From: Bradyrhizobium sp.
GTDB lineage: Bacteria > Pseudomonadota > Alphaproteobacteria > Rhizobiales > Xanthobacteraceae
Reading direction: 5' to 3'
DNA: 64,000 nt
Assembly (NCBI RefSeq): GCF_016213215.1
Contig: NZ_JACRAW010000097.1
Span: 62,001-126,000, forward strand
Shown here one piece after another: positions 36,051 to 43,491 of this stretch. The notes beneath the pieces were generated by a model. That model did not search any database. It saw nothing but the letters and a program-made list of their open reading frames with translations, and was not told where the DNA came from. Numbering within the stretch: the stretch's first letter is position 1; every line of letters begins with the position of its first letter. Both the position numbers and the translations under genes were made by a program.

Positions 36051-37412
36051 TTGCCAGCGAAGCGGAACCTGCGAAGCCGAATCATTGAAGCTGCGGCTTG
36101 GGGATTCGGGAGCCAGGTGTTTGCCCAAGGCTTTCGCTTTGCCTTGAACCTGATGTTGACGCGCTTGCTCGCGCCGGATCTCTTCGGATTAATGGCGATT
36201 GCGAACGTGGCGATGATAGGCATCGCAATGATTTCAGATGTCGGCCTTGGTCCTAATATCATCCGCAGTCCGCGCGGCCGGAATTCTGATTTTCTGAATA
36301 CTGCCTGGACCATTCAAGTGCTCCGCGGATTCCTCACATGGATTATAGGCTTGTTGGTAGCATCAGCCATTCTTCTTGCCGGACGTTCCGATCTTGCTCC
36401 TCTCGGCAGTGTTTACTCGGACCCGCGATTGCCGACCGTCGTAGCGGCAATTTCTGTGACGGCGCTCATCGCCGGCTTTACTTCCACAAAGGTTCATGAG
36501 GCTCGAAGATCACTCCATGTCGCTCGTCTGACCCTTAACGAGATCAATGCGCAGCTTATCAGTGTGGCCTGCATAATCGGCTGGCTCTGGTTCGACCGGT
36601 CGGTCTGGGCTCTTGTCGCGGGTGCAATCAGCAATTCGGCTGCGGCCACTTGTCTAAGTCACATCAACCTGCCCGGGACATCCAATCGTTTCCGGTGGGA
36701 TTCGGCCGCAGCTTCCGAGATATTCAAGTTTGGCGCCTGGATTTTCGTTTCATCTCTCTTGACTTTTGCGGCAGCGAACAGCGATCGCCTCCTCCTCGGA
36801 GCGCTAATGAATTCAAGTCTGCTTGGGATTTACAGTATCGCATTTGGGCTATTCAGTGCCATCGAGCAGTTGGCGTCCCGAATGATCGGGATGGTGTCGC
36901 TCCCGGCGATAAGCGAGACCGTACGAGACCGTCCTGCACACCTAAGCACCATTCACTATCGTTTTCACCGCATAATTGCGGGCGCGATGTATTTTGCTGC
37001 AGGTACGCTCTTCACTGCCGGACATGCATTGGTTCGCTTCTTCTACGATGCGCGCTATGATGACGCAGGCTGGATGCTGCAGATCCTATCCCTGGCACTG
37101 ATAAGCGTGCCATCACAAGTGACACATCAGACCTTCATCGCAAAGGGCGAGCCAAAGCTAGCCTCCATGGTTTTGGTCGGGCGACTTGTGATTCTTTTTC
37201 CAGCCGTACTTGGAGGATTTTCGCTGTTCGGCGTGCGAGGCGCGCTTGGAGGGCTGGTAATCAGCTTTCTTTCCGCGATTCCAGCGACCGCCATCATCAG
37301 TATGCGACTCGGAATATTTCAGATGAAGAACGAATTGCTTCCTCTACCGACTTTCTTCGTGGGGTTGGGCGTTGGATACGCGGTGGCTGTTGCACTCAAT
37401 CTTGTCGATTAG
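36051..37412 (+). CDS. Wzx-type polysaccharide flippase
   Basis: This 453-residue protein has about 12-14 hydrophobic helices and the polysaccharide-transporter pattern (AAWGFGSQVFAQGFRFALNL near the N terminus, LTRLLAPDLFGLMAIANV, later NSSLLGIYSIAFGLFS). It resembles WzxC-like lipopolysaccharide/EPS exporters of the MOP superfamily. The start is TTG 36051, 30 bases after the preceding stop. It would move lipid-linked repeats across the inner membrane. Confidence 0.85.
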   Translation: MPAKRNLRSRIIEAAAWGFGSQVFAQGFRFALNLMLTRLLAPDLFGLMAIANVAMIGIAMISDVGLGPNIIRSPRGRNSDFLNTAWTIQVLRGFLTWIIGLLVASAILLAGRSDLAPLGSVYSDPRLPTVVAAISVTALIAGFTSTKVHEARRSLHVARLTLNEINAQLISVACIIGWLWFDRSVWALVAGAISNSAAATCLSHINLPGTSNRFRWDSAAASEIFKFGAWIFVSSLLTFAAANSDRLLLGALMNSSLLGIYSIAFGLFSAIEQLASRMIGMVSLPAISETVRDRPAHLSTIHYRFHRIIAGAMYFAAGTLFTAGHALVRFFYDARYDDAGWMLQILSLALISVPSQVTHQTFIAKGEPKLASMVLVGRLVILFPAVLGGFSLFGVRGALGGLVISFLSAIPATAIISMRLGIFQMKNELLPLPTFFVGLGVGYAVAVALNLVD

Positions 37413-37561
37413 CGTGCTTGATCATTGTGATGGAAACGCAGCTTTGGGAATTCACGGAGCATCGACATTTGCTTAAGTATTCGCGTGTGCAAGTTCTAAC
37501 GCTTTAGGGGGGAAAGATTAGCAAGGGAACTCTCCGAAAAGAGCGGCCTCAGACAACTTGG

Positions 37562-38740
37562 TTGGTGATTACACCGAGTGTACCGGCGTGTCTGGACGAC
37601 GGCATAATTTTCATGGACGAAAAGGCTGTAGCCGGTCTCCGGTTATATGCGGATCTCTGGCCTGGTCGAGTCCGCTGCATCTTTCGTGCTGGGCCAAAAT
37701 CGAGCATTGCTTTCGGAGGGGCGTACGATCCCAACGATTTGCCATTCGAGGTGAAACTTGTCCCTGATGGCACCCAAGTTTCAGATGCGGACTTATCTGA
37801 CGCCTCGGTTGTTTTGGCCTCGGGCGACAACTGGCTGGACTTCCCGATTGCCGAACAGGGAAAGCGGCTCGGATTCCGAGTGTGCTTCGTCATCGAATAT
37901 ACGCTATCAACTCGAGCAACTATCGCTTTCTTATCCAAGATGTCCATATTCAAAAAGATACGATCCCTAGTATGGTTGTTACACAAGGAGATGCAGCGCC
38001 GCGCAGCCTTTAAGAAAGCCATGTTTCTCCAATCGAATGGCATTCCCGCGGCAGAAAGTTACGGGGAGTGCTGTCGGAGTGTGTTGACTTTCTTCGATAC
38101 TCGACTCTCACGAGCTCAAATGGCTACTTCGAAAGATGTGAGATCGAAGGTGCGACGTCTTCAAAGCGGAGCGCCACTTAGGCTGGTCTATACGGGACGA
38201 CTTGAGCGGATGAAGGGGGCGGAGCATCTAGTGGAGGTAGCTCGCCAACTTCAGATACCATTTACGTTGGATATTTATGGCGACGGCACACTTCGAACTG
38301 AGATGCAGGATGCCATAAGAAGGTGGTCATTGAACGATCGCGTGAGGATTCATCAGCCGATAGATTTCTCGACGGCCTTGATACCTATGCTGAGGACTGA
38401 GGCCGACCTGTTTTTGTGTTGCCATGTACAGTCCGATCCATCATGCACTTACTTAGAGACCCTCGGTTGCGGCGTGCCAATCGTAGGTTATGCTAACCGC
38501 GCCTGGAAAGGTCTCCTCTCGAAGGCCGACGCAGGGTGGTCTGTACAATTGCGTAGGCCAGCTCTCATGGCGAAAAAAGTGGAAGAGTTACACGGCTCGC
38601 GAGATGAACTGTGTAGTAAGATAGACGGAGCCATATCATTTGCACGAAAGCACAGCTTTGAGGATGAGTTTCGTCGCCGTGTAGAACACTTAGTCCAGCT
38701 TTCTGCAGAAGAGGACACTTTCCTTCAGGCTCGGGATTAG
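37562..38740 (+). CDS. GT4-type (family 1) glycosyltransferase
   Basis: This protein of about 392 residues ends in a GT-B domain with LRLVYTGRLERMKGAEHLVE, LDIYGDGTLRTEMQDAI, and the donor-binding region CTYLETLGCGVPIVGYANRAW. The start is uncertain: TTG 37562 and GTG 37565 are the first possible starts with no clear ribosome site, although GGGGGGAAAG lies 45 bases upstream. Codon use is richer in A and T than the flanks of the locus. The 149 bases before it contain no other gene. Confidence 0.78.
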   Translation: MVITPSVPACLDDGIIFMDEKAVAGLRLYADLWPGRVRCIFRAGPKSSIAFGGAYDPNDLPFEVKLVPDGTQVSDADLSDASVVLASGDNWLDFPIAEQGKRLGFRVCFVIEYTLSTRATIAFLSKMSIFKKIRSLVWLLHKEMQRRAAFKKAMFLQSNGIPAAESYGECCRSVLTFFDTRLSRAQMATSKDVRSKVRRLQSGAPLRLVYTGRLERMKGAEHLVEVARQLQIPFTLDIYGDGTLRTEMQDAIRRWSLNDRVRIHQPIDFSTALIPMLRTEADLFLCCHVQSDPSCTYLETLGCGVPIVGYANRAWKGLLSKADAGWSVQLRRPALMAKKVEELHGSRDELCSKIDGAISFARKHSFEDEFRRRVEHLVQLSAEEDTFLQARD

Positions 38741-38866
38741 GTAATGCGCAAGCTTCTGCGGTCGCAAGTACATCATGGCAGCGGTTTGCGCGACGTACTG
38801 ATCGAAATAGCCGCTTGAGCGATGCAAGTCATTGCATCTTTGTGATCGGTGGCCAGCTCACTTCGA

Positions 38867-39937
38867 TTATCGAAACAGGGATGCAATCGTACATCGCTGC
38901 GAGTTTGAGATTTCGGCTATTTTTCTGATATTCAGATGCCGATCAGGCCGCGAAAGTAGACCTTCAATCCGCTTTAATAGACGGTCGTCATCGACCGATA
39001 GTTCTTCGACTAGGTTCTGCTCCATATCTGTTGCCAGCGTAAAGTCTCGGCACTTGTCAGAATAGGCGATCAAGAGCGAGGGTACTCCAGCTATCATAGC
39101 GAGCCCTGCCGAATGCAAGCGGATTCCCACAAATGCCTCGCACTCCGCGGCCTGTCGCATAAAGAGGCGTGCATCACGATAGTTCCGGATAATTTCGAAC
39201 CGACCTTCTTCCAACTTGGAACTCTCTAGAACGCGAACGGTGGCTTTCTCATCCTCTGGATTGACTACAAAAATTCGGAGGCGGAAATCTCGTGAGAGTT
39301 CGACCATCACCCGTTCGATTTGGCGCTCGAATAAGATCTGGTTGCCGTGGCTGAGAACGTCGCCGATATTGATTCCGAACAGGCGATCCTCAGTCTGAGA
39401 TCTGGGGCGGCGTTGGTCCGCTAGGTCATGGTCATACAGCAGGATTGCCGCATCACCGAATACACTAGCAGAGGCCCCCAACCTTTCGGCGGTCTGCTTT
39501 GAAAGTGGGCCTCGTAAGCCGACGTATGCTGCGTGCCTCAACAAGTACGCCCAGCGCTCCACGCTATTCGTCCAGCTCTCTATTTGTTCCTCTAAGAGCG
39601 AAATGCCGGTCCCAAGCACCGTTATTCTGGATCCCTGCCGGGATCGATTTTCGACGTAGTCGAGCCAGCCATTTTGAGCTTCAGGGCCGCCACCATGGAT
39701 TAGGGTGCCTCCGCCGACGACCAAGTCGCGCCGTTTACGGCGGAGTATTGCGGCGTTAAGTAGCCGGTTTCCGGACCCGACCACAGGCACCGCGTGTCCG
39801 GCCGGGAGTGCAGAAAGGCCCGCCGTCCTCATCGCCTCGTCGCCGAGATTATCGGCATCGTACATACCAAATATCTCGATTGTCCGGCCTGTATTCAGAA
39901 AAAAGTCGGTCAGTGAGGCTATTCGCTGAATATTCAT
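38867..39937 (-). CDS. Polysaccharide pyruvyl transferase family protein
   Basis: This 356-residue protein matches the pyruvyltransferase family (WcaK, CsaB, ExoV): IFGMYDADNLGDEAM at the N terminus, LVVGGGTLIHGG, VLGTGISLLEEQ, GLRGPLSKQTAERLG and a late segment with AFVGIRLHSAGLAMIAGVPS, where the conserved R-H pair binds phosphoenolpyruvate. It would add ketal-linked pyruvate to an EPS sugar, giving negative charge. It is convergent with the preceding transferase gene across a 126-base gap. Confidence 0.85.
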   Translation of the reverse strand: MNIQRIASLTDFFLNTGRTIEIFGMYDADNLGDEAMRTAGLSALPAGHAVPVVGSGNRLLNAAILRRKRRDLVVGGGTLIHGGGPEAQNGWLDYVENRSRQGSRITVLGTGISLLEEQIESWTNSVERWAYLLRHAAYVGLRGPLSKQTAERLGASASVFGDAAILLYDHDLADQRRPRSQTEDRLFGINIGDVLSHGNQILFERQIERVMVELSRDFRLRIFVVNPEDEKATVRVLESSKLEEGRFEIIRNYRDARLFMRQAAECEAFVGIRLHSAGLAMIAGVPSLLIAYSDKCRDFTLATDMEQNLVEELSVDDDRLLKRIEGLLSRPDRHLNIRKIAEISNSQRCTIASLFR

Positions 39938-39979
39938 CGTGAGTGCTCTAGCACTGCTCCACTGGTTATCTCGGCTTTG

Positions 39980-40948
39980 TTAGACCTTATATTCAATCAA
40001 CCCGCTCCGCCTTCGTCGCAGTCGCGACAGCGCGAACCACATTACTCCCTCGGCTTCGGGAAAACGAGCGAGTACGTGGAATACGGCGAGTGGAGTCCGT
40101 TCGGGATCTTTTGCTCGCAACCATAGCCGAAGCATCTGGAGCGGATAGATCAACCAGGCCACAAGGCCGGCCGGCCAGAATGCGACCGACGCGATCAGGC
40201 ACGCCAGCGGAAGCAATGCGCCCCATACAACCGCGCGGGCCGTTTCACGCAGCCAGTGGCCGTGCCGACGGCCATGCAGAAATGCGCCCTCGGCAAAGGC
40301 GTGGCCGCTCCTCACCACCCGTCGCCACCATTGGCCGAAGTTCGTGATCGCGGCGTCGTGGCTGGTCATCTCGGCCGGCAGGCGATGGATTTGCCAGCCG
40401 CTTGCCCGCAGCCGAACGCAAAGCTCGGGCTCTTCGCCGGCGATCAGGTCGGATCGATAGCCTCCCGCCGCCGACAACGCCTTAGCCCGCAGCATGACGT
40501 CTCCGCCGAAAGCCTTGGCAGGTCCGAGCGGCACATCCCATTCGATGTCGCACAGGCGGTTGTAGATCGAGCGTTCGCGAAAGCGTTCGCGTCGTCGTCC
40601 AAATGCAGCGCAGACCTCCGGATGCGATTCCAGGAAGGATAGAGCCGACGCTGGCCAGTCCGGGTGCAGTTCGCAGTCGCCGTCGATGAACTGCACGAAG
40701 GCGATCTCGGGGAAGCGCTGCATCAGCTCGCGAAAGCCTTCGTTGCGTGCGCGGGCGGCCGTAAAAGGCTGTTCGGGTGAGAGCTCGTGAACGGGAACGC
40801 CGTGGTCGCGAACCCAGGCCGGCGACCCGTCGCTCGAGCCTGAGTCGACGTAGATGATCGGGGCATCCGGCGGCAACGAGCGGATGCACGCCTTCAGGCG
40901 CTCGCCCTCGTTCCGGCCGATGACTACATAGCCGATCCGTTGCGACAT
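39980..40948 (-). CDS. GT2 family glycosyltransferase
   Basis: This 322-residue protein has an N-terminal GT2 domain (YVVIGRNEGERLKACIRSL, YVDSGSSDGS, ARNEGF, and the metal site FIDGDCELHP) and one or two membrane segments near residues 235-275 (LLPLACLIASVAFWPAGLVA). Its start overlaps the stop of the acetyltransferase-like gene upstream by one base. It is transcribed together with the two acetyltransferase-like genes. Confidence 0.83.
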   Translation of the reverse strand: MSQRIGYVVIGRNEGERLKACIRSLPPDAPIIYVDSGSSDGSPAWVRDHGVPVHELSPEQPFTAARARNEGFRELMQRFPEIAFVQFIDGDCELHPDWPASALSFLESHPEVCAAFGRRRERFRERSIYNRLCDIEWDVPLGPAKAFGGDVMLRAKALSAAGGYRSDLIAGEEPELCVRLRASGWQIHRLPAEMTSHDAAITNFGQWWRRVVRSGHAFAEGAFLHGRRHGHWLRETARAVVWGALLPLACLIASVAFWPAGLVAWLIYPLQMLRLWLRAKDPERTPLAVFHVLARFPEAEGVMWFALSRLRRRRSGLIEYKV

Positions 40949-41454
40949 CAGCGCAGCCCGCCCGCGCTTTCAGCGCTGGCCATAGATTCTTGCGTAGGCC
41001 ACGACGTTATCACCGCGTTCGCCCTGATCTCGGAATGAGCAGGTATCACCACCGGTCCAAGGATCCTGGCCCCGGCACCGACATCAACGTGTCCTTCCAG
41101 GACAGGCAGCCCGCCACCGCGGCGGGTGCCGACCGTGACCTGCTGAAACAGAAGGCAGTTGACGCCGATCTTCGCCTCAGGGTGGATCACGATGCCGTTC
41201 GGATGCGGCAGCAGCAGCCCGCCGCCGATGTCGCAATTGATCGGAATGTCCGCGCCGGTAACCACGCTCCAGAACCGGTGCTCCAGGACGTAGAGCCTGC
41301 GGCGAAGCTTGCAGAATAGTCCCGTCCGTTTCGCAAGGCGCTGATAGCCTCGGATGGTTTTCAGTAGCTGTTTGCCGGGTTGCCAGAAGCTGGTGACCGC
41401 CTCGCGCGACCAGTCCGGAACCGTTGCGCTGACTTCCTGCGTCGCTTCAGCCAT
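40948..41454 (-). CDS. Serine acetyltransferase-like hexapeptide-repeat protein (second copy)
   Basis: This 168-residue protein has a helical N terminus and left-handed beta-helix repeats (INCDIGGGLLLPHPNGIVIH, GVNCLLFQQVTVG, VDVGAGARILGPVVIP, IRANAVI). This is the layout of short CysE-like or EPS acetyltransferases. It overlaps the first copy by eight bases. The two share fold but differ strongly in sequence. It more likely transfers acetyl groups to polysaccharide than supports cysteine synthesis, given its location; this is inference. Confidence 0.75.
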   Translation of the reverse strand: MAEATQEVSATVPDWSREAVTSFWQPGKQLLKTIRGYQRLAKRTGLFCKLRRRLYVLEHRFWSVVTGADIPINCDIGGGLLLPHPNGIVIHPEAKIGVNCLLFQQVTVGTRRGGGLPVLEGHVDVGAGARILGPVVIPAHSEIRANAVITSWPTQESMASAESAGGLR

Positions 41455-41974
41455 TGGCTGCCCTGATCGTTTCGTGCCGCCGCGGCTTGATCACCGCCGG
41501 CACGCCGATGGCGATCGAGTTGGCGGGCACGTCGTCGAGCACCACCGCGTTGGCCCCGATGATCGAATTGTCGCCGACCGTGATCGCTCCCAGCAGCTTG
41601 GCGCCGGCGCCGATGTCGACATTGTTGCCGATGACGGGCGCACAGGGCTCATCGACCCGGCGCAATCCGACCACCACCCCGTTGCGGATCCGGCAATTGT
41701 CGCCAAAGCGCGCATAGCCGCTGATGATGATCCCGCCGAAATGATCGATGATGAAATTGCGGCCCACGATCACCTCGCAGGGCAGCTCGATGCCGGTCAG
41801 GATCTGCACCAGCTTGAACAGGATCTTGTAGATGAACGAGCACAGCTTGCGAAGCAGGGCAGGGCGCACGCCATAACGCCATCGGCCGAAGCGGTAGACG
41901 ATCATCACCCAAAAGCCCTGGGCGCCCCAGTCCCGCCCATGGGTTGCAAAATCGGAGCGAATATTGTCGAACAT
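41447..41974 (-). CDS. Serine acetyltransferase-like hexapeptide-repeat protein (first copy)
   Basis: This 175-residue protein starts MFDNIRSDFATHGRDW, typical of serine acetyltransferase-like proteins, and continues with beta-helix repeats (IDHFGGIIISGYARFGDNC, IGNNVDIGAGAKLLGAITVG, DDVPANSIAIGVPA). ATG 41974 is chosen because GGTGG lies just upstream and the family N terminus then begins at residue 1; the longer frame to 42025 adds 17 unrelated residues. It is the first gene of a three-gene minus-strand unit. Confidence 0.78.
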   Translation of the reverse strand: MFDNIRSDFATHGRDWGAQGFWVMIVYRFGRWRYGVRPALLRKLCSFIYKILFKLVQILTGIELPCEVIVGRNFIIDHFGGIIISGYARFGDNCRIRNGVVVGLRRVDEPCAPVIGNNVDIGAGAKLLGAITVGDNSIIGANAVVLDDVPANSIAIGVPAVIKPRRHETIRAANG

Positions 41975-42262
41975 TACACCACCGTGCACGCCATCGTTGG
42001 TCGCCCCACGCACCGCTCTCAACATGCGGCTTTATACTGTGCTTGTGTCGTGAGTGCCAAAAGCTTGCAAATTTGGTGAACCGGGCTTGGCCCGATTTTC
42101 AATCCGTCAGCACCTGGCTGCCCTTTAATCCGGTCCCCACATTAATCACATAAATCGATTGACTTTTCCCCGGCACGACGTTCGTGTTAGACATTAACTG
42201 GTTACGATACGATTTTACCCGAATTCTCGTTGGGGCTCGAAATTTAAGTTCGTGGGGCTTTT

Positions 42263-43438
42263 GTGTTAAACACCTTGCGTGCGGACCGCCGGGGTCCTGC
42301 CCCGGCTGCAGGAGCATTGCCGTTTCCCGCAATGGAACCGGATGCTCACGACGATCTTGCGCGCGATGTTTATGGCCTGCTCGGCGTTCCCGTCGATGCG
42401 ATCGATTTTCCGGCCTTGCTTGATGGGATGGGAGCGGCTGCCGGAATGGGCTCGCCGTTCCTGATTTCGACGCCCAACGTCAACTTCCTGGTCAAGAGCC
42501 AGGAAAGTTCGGACTTTCGCGAGACCCTGTTGCTCAGCGATCTGTGCCTGGTCGACGGCATGCCGTTGATCTGGATCGCCAAGATGCTGGGCATCCCGAT
42601 CCATGAACGGGTGGCCGGCAGCGATCTTTTCGAGCGGCTCAAGCGGGCCAACGAGCCGGAGCGACGGCTCCGCGTTTTCCTGCTGGGCGGCGCCGAGGAC
42701 CTCGTCGCCCGGGTGGGGGCAAAGCTCAACGCCGAGAAATGCGGCCTGCAATGCGTCGGCGTGCTCAATCCAGGGTTCGGCACCATCGACGAAATGAGCA
42801 CTCCGGAGATCATCAACACCATCAATGCGAGCGAAGCCGATCTGCTCGCGGTTTTCTTCGGCGCCGAAAAAGCCCAGGCATGGCTGATCCGCAACCACTG
42901 GCACCTGCGCGCTCCCATCCGCGCCCAGTTCGGCGCAACCATCAATTTCGAAGCCGGAACGGTCAGACGGGCGCCGCCCCTGCTGCGGAGCACGGGTTTC
43001 GAATGGTTGTGGCGCATCAAGGAGGAGCCGTACCTCTGGCGCCGCTACTGGAATGATGGCCTGACGCTGCTTCGCCTGTTTGTTACCTGCGTCCTGCCGA
43101 TGAGCCTGCGTGCGAAGGGGCCGGAAAAAGCGACGCTTTCCGTCGAGGCGAGTGAGGACGATCTTTCCGTGAGGATCAGCCTGATGGGGGCAGCTGTCGC
43201 AGCCCACGCGGATGGCGCTGTTGCGCACTTTCGCACCGCTCTCAAGGCGCGCAAGCCGGTTGTCATCGACCTGTCGCAAGCGCAGATGATCGATGCCAGG
43301 TTCTTTGGAGTATTCCTCATGGTCCGGAAGAATCTCGCCCGACGCGGCCTTTCGCTCCGGTTTACGGGTGTGTCATCCAGCACCCGGCGAACGTTTCGTT
43401 TGAACAGATTCGAATTTCTTCTGTCGCACGAAGTGTGA
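42263..43438 (+). CDS. WecG/TagA/CpsF glycosyltransferase fused to a STAS domain
   Basis: This 391-residue protein has a WecG/TagA-type domain at about residues 28-270: FLISTPNVNFLVKSQESSDF, LCLVDGMPLIWIAKMLG, RVAGSDLFERL, FLLGGAEDLV and APIRAQFGATINFEAGTVRRAP. After a linker, residues about 290-391 look like a STAS domain (PVVIDLSQAQMIDARFFGVF, then LRFTGVSSSTRRTF). The Ser that is phosphorylated in anti-sigma antagonists is replaced (IDAR, not IDSS). GTG 42263 has GGGG six bases upstream; ATG 42332 is an alternative. Family members transfer ManNAc or ManNAcA to lipid-linked GlcNAc, which fits WecB in this window. Confidence 0.82.
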   Translation: MLNTLRADRRGPAPAAGALPFPAMEPDAHDDLARDVYGLLGVPVDAIDFPALLDGMGAAAGMGSPFLISTPNVNFLVKSQESSDFRETLLLSDLCLVDGMPLIWIAKMLGIPIHERVAGSDLFERLKRANEPERRLRVFLLGGAEDLVARVGAKLNAEKCGLQCVGVLNPGFGTIDEMSTPEIINTINASEADLLAVFFGAEKAQAWLIRNHWHLRAPIRAQFGATINFEAGTVRRAPPLLRSTGFEWLWRIKEEPYLWRRYWNDGLTLLRLFVTCVLPMSLRAKGPEKATLSVEASEDDLSVRISLMGAAVAAHADGAVAHFRTALKARKPVVIDLSQAQMIDARFFGVFLMVRKNLARRGLSLRFTGVSSSTRRTFRLNRFEFLLSHEV

Positions 43439-43491
43439 TAGCGCAAGTGAATGGTTCGCCATAAGGCTGCTTTTTATCGCCAGGGCACAGC

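Noticed and set aside
42082..42098. Hairpin CGGGC-TTG-GCCCG followed by ATTTT
   Set aside because: The stem is only five base pairs with a three-base loop and no gene ends upstream on that strand; not enough for a terminator call.
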